DNA of 38,264 nucleotides from Lingula anatina (lineage: Eukaryota > Brachiopoda > Lingulata > Lingulida > Lingulidae). The stretch lies in contig NW_019775968.1 of assembly GCF_001039355.2 (NCBI RefSeq), positions 189,589 through 227,852 on the forward strand. Direction: 5' to 3'. The translations under genes were made by a program, and so were the position numbers. The notes beneath the pieces were generated by a model. The model was not told where the DNA came from. It was given only the letters and a program-made list of their open reading frames with translations, and made no database searches. Below are positions 21,401-38,264 of this stretch, piece after piece; within the stretch, counting starts at the first letter, position 1; each line of letters opens with the position of its first letter.

Positions 21401-23463
21401 ATTTCTGTCACCTTTTCAATTGTCTGTTGTTGTCATGTAACCCAGGTATACCGTTACCACGCTGCTGACTTGTTGAATTGGTTTTCTTTTTATGCTGATA
21501 TCAACCACTGTCACTGGATTTTTTCTGCGCACTTTTATTCCTTTCATCTTTGTTATACATACACTCAAGTTTGTGGGCATGCTGTACGAGTTCCATATAA
21601 GTAACAGTTGATAAGTCTGTTCTTTAGATTTATTTGAAATATGGTTGCAAGGCATTGGACTGGAATTTGGGGATGGGGGAGGGGGGGGGCACTACAGGCC
21701 AAGGAAGTCTCAGAATAAAACTAGTAGTAGAAAAAAAAATGAAAAATGCAAACAATACAACAAACAAGTGAGCTTGGCTAATACATGTTGGTAATTTTAT
21801 TGTCTCCAACAGAAGCCACCCTCCATATTTTTCATGATTAACTAATAATACACAAGGCAGAGGCAAGCATTTACATATCTACAATTAATATAGCGTGAGC
21901 AGATTCACAATACTGAGACACGTTCCATGTTTTATACAAAACCGGTTTCCAATAATGTAATGTTCATTTCTTGTAATGTACATAGTTTGAAATTGGATCA
22001 TCAAAACCAGAATTAAATTCTCCAAAATGTAGACGAAAAAAAAAAAGATGCATCAGTACTATACTGACTTTGCCAGGCCAACGATAATATAAATTTTTCT
22101 AAACCTGCCGAGATTCCTTACTTCCTTTTGTTTTTACCCATCCAGTTACACTTTAAATAAAGATATTAACTTCATGAAAGTACAAAGGAAAATGAAGTCA
22201 GGAACATCAAAAACTGGGTCAACATGACCTACTGTCAGAGATCCTGATTATTGCACTAAAACAACCTGAATATGCACAACTCTGCTTCTTTTCTTTCAAA
22301 CGATTCAGAATATATACAATACATTATGATGAAGTCAAAGGGATAAAGAGTTGGTAAGATATCCTACATTTCAGACTGAACAGTACCCGCTATGACGTTA
22401 ATTGCATCAAACCCAAAGAGATCATAGAATTAATTTGCACTGTATGACCCTTTCCAAATAATACATTTCTGGCTTCCTTTTTGGTATATACTTTCTACAT
22501 TAACATTGAAATTACTAGCTATCTTATACATGTCCTTCAAACACTTGCAATGCTGACTTATCTATCATGACCTGGCAAAGTCTAATAGTGTAAACAGAAC
22601 TGAAGCATGTTATTAAACAAAGTAAGGATGCTTTTACCATATATTCTTAAAAGATTGCAAATAATCTGTATTAACCTCCATTAAAATGATAATATTTAAG
22701 TTCAGGCGGTGCAATGTTTCTTTTTAAAAAGTGCAAATTTTCTACATCTGTTTTGGTAAAAGTGCAATATATTTTTTTAAATGAAAATGCATCTAAATTG
22801 TTTATAATAGGTTGCTATAAATTTGGATTTTTAAGCTGTTGCAAATGACCTGTTTGACATAATAGTTATCACTAACAGTTTTAATTAAAACCATTAAAAT
22901 TATTACAGGCAATAATAATCATTGTACTTTTGTAGTCGATTAAAATGAAAATCCAAGTTCATGCATATAAAATTGAAATCTTCCTAATAAAAATTTCAGG
23001 TTTAAAAATTGCTAGAAAACAAACAGCACAGAATAATCAGAGCTGGCCGGTTTCCTTTTCATGATGTTGAGATTAAGGAATAAGAGAGTAAATCTTCTCT
23101 ATCACATTTGGAGAGAATTTTCGGATAGATATTTCCCAAATAATTTTGCCTTTTTTTTCCACTTGGAACTATTCAAGTTTCAGAATATACCACCCATATA
23201 AACCCTCTAAAAGTATACTTGGCTGAAGACTCAAAAGTTTATCTTTCAACCCAATCCAGCTTGGATAGTGACTGTAGTTTTCTGCATTTATGTTAAAATA
23301 AAAATAATTTTACAGTGAAACAGTTAAATCTACAAGAACAGTCTAAAATACTACATAAATAGCATCTTTCTACCAGGCCCTAGCAGTCTATATCAAGATA
23401 CATAGAAAACAGGTAAGAATGAATTCCTTGTATGCAAAAGTACTCTCCTAGGTAGTCGGGTCT
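18417..23463. other. Intergenic region between convergent genes
   Basis: About 5 kb of AT-rich DNA. Apart from the orphan exon-like segment near 19.8 kb and a poly-G tract (21669-21689), I see no recognisable gene. Open frames at 18900-19214 and 20391-20828 match nothing I know. Confidence 0.4.
19808..19863 (+). other. Orphan exon-like segment between esterase and DYRK1A
   Basis: A 56-bp segment is preceded by tttgtatacag and followed by the strong donor gtaagt after GAG. In one frame it encodes NSDPEEVDSVNTHSKGTE, open throughout and ending in phase 0. If spliced instead from esterase exon 4 (phase 2), it would give a short alternative C-terminus ending at TAG before the donor. No neighbouring exon could be paired with it. 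Confidence 0.25.
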
Positions 23464-24990
23464 TTTATTCAGGTTGTCTCAAAGGTCCAAGTGACCTTTG
23501 ACACAATGAGTCACACTTAAGCGCAACTGGGTTGAGAATCTTAAGACACTTAACACAGAGTTCACACCCAACACATCCAACTAATCATGGAACAGCCAGA
23601 TTAAAACTTTGTACATTTTTTCCTTATTAAAACATGAAAGTGCCTCAATGAGCATCTGTAACTTGTCGTTAAAAGTCAAAAGGAAGCTGGTATTTAGAAT
23701 TGTGTAAAATCCCTGCAAGACATTGTCTTGAATTAAGAAAGCAACTAATGAAAACCTTATCAATCCCTTTTTACCTTTAAAGAAATTGATGGGAAACAAA
23801 TAAAACCAAATAGGCCAGTGACCAATCTTTGAAGATATTTGCCAAACTGCTTAGAACTCACACTTTGTATCATTCCTGCCTCTACCACATTTTAATGTAG
23901 TATAATTATTTCAATAAATAAACAGCATGAATATGTGACAATCAGATTTGAACCTCCCACATGACTGGGGGCCTGTACAAACACATACCTAAAATTCCCA
24001 ATTCTAAAATTGCAGGGGGGGGGGGGGTGGGGGGGGGGAGAATCACTCTCATCTTCGTCTTGGTAATAGAGGTTTTCCTCTTAAAGAATACTGCATTTAC
24101 AATAATAGGAACAATAATATCAAGAAAAATCTCACAAGCATATTCTATCTTCCCAAACTAACTCACCATGATGATAATGATGAAATCATCTAGCCAAGTT
24201 CAGATTATTACTTTACTGGCTTCTGCCAACTTTTCATTCATTTTGTTCCAACCATGTACAGCAAGACAAACGATCCACCATTCTGGAAGATACTATACCT
24301 GGGGGATAGACAGTTCACAGGAGGGGAACGCCCCTCATATTCCACTAAGTAGCACAACACTTTATGTTCAACCTCATGTCATGTCACTTTCTACCACTTC
24401 AACCATGGTGCCACTATGGGGGGGATACTTACTTCAAGCATTACTTATGTACATTTATGTACAGATAATTAGAACATTGCATCGTCTCAATATTTCCTGA
24501 AGACTGACTAGCTTCCATTCAAGTCATCTCTTTTTCTATGCAGAGGATGTTTGCTCGACCCACACATAATTTATTTTCTTTTCTGGCTTGACGAATTAGA
24601 CTTTGAAAACATCATATCCATGTCTGTCATCTGCCATTTCCTTTTTGCATGTCCCCACGACTTGTAAAATCATCAAATTGTTTATGTGCAGTTTTCTTAA
24701 TGTTGCCTCTTGGCAGAGATATTTTCAAGTGAAGTTCTTTCAGAACGTGGCAACATCAACCATTTATGATTGAAATCAAACTTCCTTTCACATCATTCAG
24801 TCGTGCCTCTTGGATAGCCCTTGTGTAGCCTGGTCCTTGCTCTACTTTCCATCTTGAACAAGAGTCCACTTGTTTCCTCTGGTGCAACAGATTGTAGCAT
24901 TCACATAACCCTGGCACCACCGGTTATCTCACATTGTCCAAATAATTGTGTAAGTCATGTCTTGACCAGCCACGCCATCTACGTTTTATT
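23464..24990 (-). terminator. Candidate poly(A) signals and 3'UTR of DYRK1A
   Basis: Minus-strand AATAAA hexamers occur at 24985-24990, 24570-24575 and 23464-23469, which are 0.4, 0.9 and 2 kb after the DYRK1A stop. No gene is recognisable between 21900 and 25431, and long 3'UTRs are normal for DYRK1A, so most of this stretch is probably UTR. Which hexamer is used cannot be told from sequence. Confidence 0.35.
24015..24038. repeat. Poly-G tract in the likely DYRK1A 3'UTR
   Basis: Almost uninterrupted G run of about 24 bases, a C run in the DYRK1A transcript. Confidence 0.9.
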
Positions 24991-25431
24991 GTCCTCTTGC
25001 AGGCAGTGGCTGAATATCTTTGCGTAGGCAACAATCAGGGGTCCTTTTTTCTTTCTGTTTTGTAACCCAATCCAGATTCAGTACCACAGTGTGCACCAGG
25101 GTCTATTTAGGAGCAGGGAAGTATCTAGCTTAAGGCTTGGACACTCTTGCACGCAGGCCTATATTCTTTCCTTCACAGCTTATGTGACTAACCTTCACAG
25201 CCAGGAGGGGGCACCAGAGATACACTTATCTGTCATCAGTCAGTTCAGTCCCTCTACCACAGGAACCCTTATCTGCATGGTCAAACACCTCTATCCTAGG
25301 CTTCTAAAGTTTAAAACCTTTCTTTGTCAAAACAATCGAAGGAGAACGGCAACTTCCCTCCCTTTTCTTTTCTCTCTCAAGCTGCTCGGCTTCAGGGTTA
25401 AATAGCACATTACCTAATTCCCTCACAATCA

Positions 25432-30721
<5,290 letters not shown>

Positions 30722-33700
30722 TTAATCATAATTATGTTGAAATTCTTTTTAAAAAAATATTATAAGGAAAAAAAATTATTCCATTACCAATCTCTTAAAT
30801 GAAATCATGTGTTTACCCTACAAAAGAATCACATCCATTCAAAATCAAACTACATACACAGCAACAGAAAGCCTTGGTCCATAACATACTGTACATTGTC
30901 ATATCTAAGCCAGACATCAACCAACACCTCTCTCTCTCAATGATTCCCAGTGGCTTCAACACATCATTCATTCACTAAAGTCATATTCAACACAGAAACA
31001 TTCTATTATTTACTTAAGACTACTAGACATGTTCGTATTCAACTTAACAAACTCCTGCATTCAAAACTAAAAACTCAGTTCAATCTCATTAGCCATACAC
31101 AGGTTGTTTTGTTCTGTCTCTGACTTCTGAATCCACCATTTTTTTGGAAACAAACACCTATTCTGGTATTCACTGCATTTCTGACAACTGGGCTGGACAA
31201 CTGCCATTTTAGATAAAAATGACACTCAAGATCTCTTTTATTATTTCCTATTATAAACATTGCAGTCATTGATGCTGGTATAAACTATGCAAGTCTAGTC
31301 TTTTGCTAATTTAATGACAACAAATTTGAAACAGTGGTCTTACACACACACACACACGCACACACACACAGATCCAACACAATATCACCTACAGAAAAAT
31401 CCACCAATCTCCTGGTGGTCAATCCCTCCCTGGACTGTCCACTGGGCAGTATGTGGTCATTGGCTATAGGTCCCATTGTAAACCTTAATTTACAATCCAA
31501 GCAAGTCTGTATCAATACCTCACTTTGCTATCTGTCCTCAGTGTTTTATGACATCAGTTTTTATCCAGTTATTCTTAGTTTTTATTTCCTTCCTATGATA
31601 ATCACTGCACCAAGTATGATGCGTCTCATAGTGTCATAGTGCCTATATGATCCATTGCCTTACATGCCACAGAACATCAGGTATTTCTACCAAAGTCTAA
31701 CAAGTCTCTGACATATGTCTGGCTTTTCTCTGGTAGCAGTACAGTCCTAGCTCATTGGTGGTCCACTTGGCTACTATACAAGTCCCAATCTATCCAAATT
31801 TTGCAATCCCACATTTGGTACCATTAAGTAGATCTAAGGCTACAGTTGGGAAGATAAAATTTCAGAGTCTGGTGTATAAAACTTTAAGTCCTCGTCCAAC
31901 AAAAAGGAAGAAGATAACTGTCCCAGTGACTTCAAGGGCACCTGCTGTTGCAATGGTCAGTGTTAAAAATGATCCATGTCTGGTAAAAAATGGATGGCTG
32001 CTGTCACTGGAGTTACAGCCAAGTTTGTATCACTAAAAGGTGCATGTGTATAACTATAAGTGCATCGGAGAAAGTCAACCTTGACTAACGGTAAACTAGA
32101 TGTGCATCTGTCATCACCCCACTGTCCACAAGACTTCTGGCTTCACAAGCACCTGTTGGGTTAATCAGGCAGGGATAAACCTGCTTTCACCTTTAATGCC
32201 CTATGTTATCTTGTTCAAGTCAACATGAAAGTAAAATCTTATCAAAAATGTTAGCTACATATCCAAATGTGGAACTTTTTCTTTCCATGTCCTTGACATC
32301 CATCTCATATCGCGGATCAAAAGCACCTTTCACTTCAAGACCTTGAAATCAAAACCGTATCTCTCTATGTCCACAAAAATTATCTCAGTTGGTCACTCAA
32401 ATGTCCATTTTACAAACAAATCCACAGAAGGTGTCCTGCCACGCAAGGACATTTTCTAAACGAGCGCCTCTTCTGGAAATCTTTTCACATTTTTTTCCTT
32501 GCCTGAGCAAGCCATCAGATAGCAGTCCACGTGCACTCGCTGCCTGCATGACCTTACACAAATGCGTAAATCCCTGCTTACTCACACGCATGTTAAATAT
32601 TTAATCAATGTATTTTGGCGGGAAGTTCTGTTGACTTTGCGTATTGACTAGGAAGCCACTGTGGCACAAAAACAGCCTTAGTGTGTACTGAGTCATTCAG
32701 CAGGTAAACGTTCATTTATAATGAAGTAGCATACAGTCTCCAACATTATTTGGGAATTCTAAAGGATACTTGTTTTCAAACCCATGTCGACATACATCAC
32801 ATTTTCAATAGTAAACCTCTTGGACAGCAATACAAAATACATATATGGGGCCAGTGTATATCTAGAAGAAATCCCTGTGACATGGATAATAACTAATCAT
32901 TGGTCCACATGTTGTTGTATAAGCTATGAAATTATGAGTTGGGCCCATATGCAACACATTAAGCCCTGTGATGCTCTTTTTAATAAGTGTCCATGAGTGA
33001 AACAACTAGTGACCCTCCAAGGTTATAAAGAAGACATTTAAAATAACAATTTGTATAGTAGTGTATTTGAAAGAGTTGCTGAGAAATTGATTTTTCAGTA
33101 ACAAACACCCAATTTTTATGTGAGCCACGCATATTAAAAACCATGTAAAATACAGAGCCTACAATTGTGATGGAGTCATGCACTAAAGTGCTCTAGAAAT
33201 CTTTTGCCTTAGAAAGTGTTTATGGTAATTACTCACGGTATATAAATATTACCTATATACCATTAATAAGATCAAATTTCCTTCAAAGACATGTTCATTG
33301 GTGTCTTGAAGCAATAATTTCAAAGTTTTGCACAGCTGGGTTCAAGACTGTTAGTATGTATGTGACTGATGATGATGCATACGTCAGGTGCTCCAAAGAT
33401 GAGTTATTGCTGCAGAGATCTGCATTGGATAATATCAATTCTATTGAAAGAATATGAGAAAAGTAACACAGAGTGTTATTAGACAGTGTAAGGCAGGAAA
33501 AAATATCTCACTACTTTCTTTACATCCAACCTTGATCAATGCATTATGCAACGAATCTGTTTATCATCAAGTTCCAAGACCAAAAAATTATTTCTTCAAG
33601 GTGTTAAGCCTTTTTGACAAGGCAGGAGCAGCTAATAGGGCATGTGCATTATGAACAGGTTAAGAGCCAGCTAAGTGCTTTCATTGTTTAGAGTGTTTAA

Positions 33701-36396
33701 ATAAGAGAGGTCTTAAATGATCCTCCCATGATGTGAAGTCTTCCCCAGGGCAATGGTGTATCTGACATGTATGCTACATTAGCCAAAACCATGTTCACTC
33801 ATCAAAAATTAAAACTGAAGGCAGTGTACTGGGCATGACAAAAAATCTTCCCAACATCTTAAAAAAATCTTTCAGACCCTTTTCTAATACACCAACAGAC
33901 TCTAGAATCTCCAGCCAACAAAAGGGCTGTCTATTGATGAATAATCAAACTTTAAACTGAGCTTTAAAACCAATTCTACTTAGGCTAGGGCTGCCACTAT
34001 TTCTTCTCACTGTCACAATGCAGCACTCCGGCCTAACTGGGGCATCTGTACCAGAAATTTTTACCAAATGACCTCACATTTATGACAAATTAATTATTCA
34101 ATTCAATTTGAAGTACGCAATATTCCAATCCCTCTCTAGGCACTCCTTTTATTGGATGGAGTAATATCCATCAACCATTCGTACCATTTATGATTAAGAT
34201 AATAAAACCACCAGTCAGAGAACAAAGTTTGGTCTCTTACTAGAGCATGCTAGTATTGACTGCAGTTAGTCTTCTTATGTAAAATATCACATGTGGGTAG
34301 ACGTTTTCACTGAACCCCATTTTGTCCTTGGCCCTTCTTTATGTACAATTTCATGAGAAGTTGTGTTTGAGGCCAAAAATCATTGCAGCACAGTTAATGT
34401 GCATCAGCTTGAATTCACACACAAAAAGACGCATACAATGTGCTTCAAGTATAATGACGCATTTCTAGTCATCTTAGGCTAACCTTACTTGATGAGTATA
34501 TCAAGCACATCAGACACAGTTGTCTGATTACTGTTTGATCTCTGTCGGAAGTCAGCCCCCCCCTCCCCACCCTCTGTCCTGTCAATCTTTCAATCAATAG
34601 ACCTGTCGCCTTTGTCTCCTGTCATAATCAGATCAGCGTGAAATGGAATCTCTGCTCTGTTGAATATGATTGATGATGAGCCGCCACAGGTCATTATCTT
34701 CAGTGAAACAGACTGTAACTTGAAGACACAGGGGTCAGTTGGTGCAGTGGTCAAGGTTCATGTGACTGACCATAGGTTAATGTAATATCATTATCACACC
34801 TAGATAAGCAAAATTAAATATTAACAATAAATTGAAGTGTTAAACATTTGACTCCCAGTTTTATTTGGCTCTTCCATGTTATACTGACCTATATGCAATG
34901 TCATGAATGACACTAAAACATTTCATCAATTAACACAGATATTACTTGTAATAAAATCCTTTTGCCATATTTGGTATGATCTGTTTAAGTAGGTTAAGTT
35001 AGGTCACAGGATAATAGGTGGGAGACTTCAATTCGTTGTCTTGTATATGTGAGTGTGCACGACATACTTGCATGTTCGTAAGGAGGGGGCCAACAAGTGC
35101 AGCAGTCACACCTCAAAGGCCGTACTACGTGCACGCCGCAGTGTGAGCATACAGTTCAATGGTATTTGTATTATCGAACATACTTTTTGTACTCCATGCC
35201 ACGAGATACTACAAGAAAACACAGTAGTATTTCTTCCTGCGATCACTACGATGATCTATTTGCTCCCTATATTTACTTTTCCCAAGATCTAAACCCCTTT
35301 CACGGATATATTGTTCCATCCCTGCATATCTTACTTAAAGAAGCATAACCTTGGTGGTTTAGAATCAATGGAAGCTTTACAATTTAAATAGTTTCTGTTT
35401 TGTTTCCGAACAATGTCAGCTCCCACCCCCTTTTTCCCTTGTCCCGAATCAGAAAAGAAGGGAGGGTAGGAAGAGGTGGAGGAGGTACATAGTGCACAAT
35501 ACGCATACAGCAAAAAATTCCAAACCAAAATTACATCAAAGAGGTCAAATATCTGATTAACTCTCCAGTCGGGCACATGTGGAATAAGATAAATGGCCCA
35601 GTCTAGCTTAGGACGTTTATGTCACTGACCTCGAATCATCAATAAATTACAGTAAGATTCAGAAACTAACCCACAAGTTTCCCAGGTAATGTCAATTCAC
35701 AATTCATCTAGATTCCATATGACAATGCTGTTTGTTTGCTTAATTTTACTTGGAACATGATTAGCCCAAAACAAAATTTAACAATACATGCAAATGACCT
35801 TATGCAATCATAAATGAATACTTTCACAATTTGTTTAAAATCAGTCAAAACAAAAATTTTAAACACAAATCATGAGGCAAAAGTCAAAATATGATGAGAC
35901 ATATTTCTGATTTTCTCTGCCCAAAACAGATGTTTATGTTGATAATAATACTTTCATTTCATGAATAACCCAAGCTGGACATAAGAACCTTCAAGATTCA
36001 TGAGGTTAGTGGGATGTTGAAGTCTGACATAAAAACTATGTCCAAGACACTGCTGCCATCTGTTGGCAGACAGATTAACTGCAACACTGACACCTGGTGG
36101 CAGACAGTGGAAATATCTTCTCGGATCAATACCATGTCTGACCTGAGCCTAGAGCACCTGCTCTGAACCCAATTTGTTCCTACACTTTAAACTGCCATCA
36201 CTCTGCAGTAGCTCATAGCTGGCAATATCAGCCGAGGTCAATGGGGAGAGAGGTTGAAGCAATATGCCAAGATTTATACCTCCATTAAGGCAGTGGAGCA
36301 TGGATAGCTCTAGGCCAGTGAAGGCAGTGGGTCCTCTAGCTGGCGGTGGTCTATGTGCAGATTATTACTTATGTGTCAAAGATTGCCCTTTTCAGG

Positions 36397-36450
36397 GTGG
36401 GGGTTAGAGGATGGGTTGGGGTGGGGGAGGAGGGGAGGGTGGGGGTGGGG
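36397..36450 (+). repeat. G-rich block with quadruplex potential
   Basis: More than four runs of three or more Gs with short spacers on the plus strand. Quadruplex folding is inferred from composition only. Confidence 0.7.
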
Positions 36451-37936
36451 CTGTCAATTGAAGCCTGTAAATTCCCACAATATGGAGATCAGGGAGGATG
36501 ATATTATCAGGGCGGCCCATGAGAGATAGAAATTCCGTTTGTAGGAAAGCCATAGCGTGCTTAAGACATACTGTTCTTAGCTTTGCATACATTCATTGTC
36601 GCTACACAGGGGCTCATTGATCATATTTTCATACTTCTGGAAGCCCTGATGGGCTTTCTGTCTCCAGCTTCGAGGAAGATGTTAAAAACTGGCCACAGCA
36701 ATCTGTCTGCCTTCTGCGTCAAACCACAGAAACAACACCCACACTTTATTGAGCATCCCTCATTTTCAACAAAACATTCGTGCTGTAAATATGAAGCACT
36801 CTTTACAAAGCTGTAGGGGGGGCAGTATCTTTTCATTAGTAAATTTGCGCTCAACAATGGTATCCCATTCTCTACAGGGCTTCAGCCACCATTTGAGAGC
36901 TCTCAAACATGGGATTTTTAAAACAAAATACCTATACTACAAAATTCTCATTAAAAAGGTCCAACAAATATATAGTCTGAGTATGCATGACAGATCAATA
37001 TTAATAGTTTTAAGTCCCGTGAGACAGTTATTTTAATAGCCTATATGAGGAATGTGGATCAGCAGACAGAAGAAAACAATGTCACATAGCTGACATAGTT
37101 GTCTTTGGTCAGTCAAGCACATGGTCTCATATGTGACTCCACGTGACACTCCACAATGGCAATACTTTTTTTTCTAGTTCTTAGTAAGAATCATTGTATT
37201 ATTTGGGAATTGAGAGCCACTGTTAAACATAATTTGAAAAGACTTTAAAAAGACGTCTAGTCCAGTAATGAGCCTTGGGCATAATTGTAATTTTCGCAAA
37301 AGACCTAAAAAGAGACCCAGATAGCTAATTGTTTAAGTAACAAAATCAATTAATAATTTTTAATATATTATTGAACTGGTCATGCCATTCCTTTATGTGA
37401 TAAAAAAGACAAACTGCTTTAAAATTGCTTTTCTAAAGACAAACTGCTTTAAAATCTAAAATCAAACCTTGCTCAGTTTAGTAGGGGTCATGCCTTGTTT
37501 AAAATAATTTTAATATCTGTTTTGACCAATCCTTGCCAGGTATCATGTTATAGAATTTTGTTTGAATAGTCACATCAGTAATTAGTTGAATTTAGAATTT
37601 CTTTTGAACTTATGCACAATTCATTCTTGAATTCAACACTGTAGAGATCATTTTCTGCAATTCTTGCACAAATATGACTCTTAGATACATCATTTACATG
37701 ACAGGTTACACAAAAATACACTATTTTTTTCTCCAACCTTACATGCTTGTATTAAAAGATCATCCCAATCACCTGTTGAACCTGTCAATTTGTCACTACT
37801 GACCATGAGTGACCCTTCGATGACCGCAACTATGGTAGATGACCAGGTCAAGCACAGACACAAATCAATAGGCAATCAGCTATTAATATTGCTTGGACCC
37901 TGAATGACTAGATGGGAAGATGTTTTGTAATTAGAA

Positions 37937-37937
<1 letters not shown>

Positions 37938-37978
<41 letters not shown>
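37938..37978. repeat. GT microsatellite
   Basis: About 20 perfect GT units. Confidence 0.97.
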
Positions 37979-37980
<2 letters not shown>

Positions 37981-38264
37981 GGGTGGTATTCGCGGAGAGC
38001 ACTGAGATGGATCACACTGTTTGTGTGCACGTGTGTACACGTGTTCATGCGCACGCATGTGTGAACAGAAAAAGAATAGAAGACAACAATCTGCGTATCA
38101 CCCAGAACTCATCTGACAGCTTGATAAATGAATACATTGTTCTGGAAACCAATTTTTATGAACCACAAAATCAGGAGGAAGCATGGAGACAAACAAATTA
38201 ATTTTGCAATAATCAATTCTGGTTTTCCAGTCACATCTTATCAAATCGTTTTTTTTTTTTTTTT

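Noticed and set aside
23483-23497. aggtccaagtgacct, one mismatch from an oestrogen-response element
   Set aside because: A single 15-bp match inside a probable 3'UTR is expected by chance and has no supporting context.
24168-25405. Plus-strand open frames of about 105-110 residues
   Set aside because: They match nothing known and lie in the likely DYRK1A 3'UTR, on the opposite strand.
31755-32036. 93-residue plus-strand open frame
   Set aside because: No recognisable domain; random frames of this length are common in 7.6 kb of AT-rich DNA.
35053-35348. Two overlapping plus-strand frames of about 80 codons
   Set aside because: The two frames exclude each other, and neither has a known domain or clear splice sites.

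Overview
The window is animal nuclear DNA: AT-rich, with spliced genes using GT/AG introns, abundant GA/CT, CA, AAAT and TTA microsatellites, many small fold-back transposons and one LINE. Gene content (a MOV10-family helicase with a U1-type zinc finger, Artemis, a secreted type-B esterase, a DYRK1A/minibrain kinase) fits an invertebrate, and I lean towards a lophotrochozoan such as a mollusc. That placement is inference; nothing here proves it. Two N runs (1098-1126 and a single N at 11648) show this is a scaffold with assembly joins.

Left third (1-11648). A MOV10-like RNA helicase gene lies on the minus strand. Its ATG is at 6163 and eight exons can be followed, with a closed reading-phase chain, to 844. 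They encode only the N-terminal, non-catalytic half; the helicase motors would lie beyond position 1. About 500 bp away, on the plus strand, starts the Artemis (DCLRE1C) nuclease gene. Seven exons encode 263 residues and carry the metal-binding residues of the metallo-beta-lactamase domain. The two genes are head to head and probably share a promoter. The last visible Artemis intron holds a LINE of the CR1/L2 type whose long open frame stops at the N at 11648. Neither the rest of Artemis nor the 3' end of the LINE appears afterwards, so this point is probably a break in the assembly.

Middle (11649-25431). A five-exon esterase gene (12182-18245, plus strand, 586 aa) has a signal peptide, a Ser-Asp-His triad and a C-terminal GPI-type tail. 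Its 3.3-kb first intron and third intron carry several fold-back elements, one with perfect 49-bp arms. About 7 kb without a recognisable gene separates it from the convergent DYRK1A gene. This stretch holds the esterase 3' end, one orphan exon-like segment and the likely DYRK1A 3'UTR.

Right (25432-38264). A DYRK1A gene on the minus strand is represented by seven exons (25432-30658). They give the DH box, the complete kinase domain and the His/Gln/Ser-rich tail, 649 residues. The N-terminal exon or exons are not visible in the remaining 7.6 kb, which is best read as 5' intron with microsatellites and G-rich tracts.

The four genes do not form a pathway. The strongest observations are: (i) an eight-copy tandem repeat made of 3'-splice-site-like units running into Artemis exon 7; (ii) the divergent MOV10-like/Artemis pair; (iii) a zinc finger split by an intron in the MOV10-like protein; (iv) the probable assembly break at 11648; and (v) a cluster of hairpin-forming elements.
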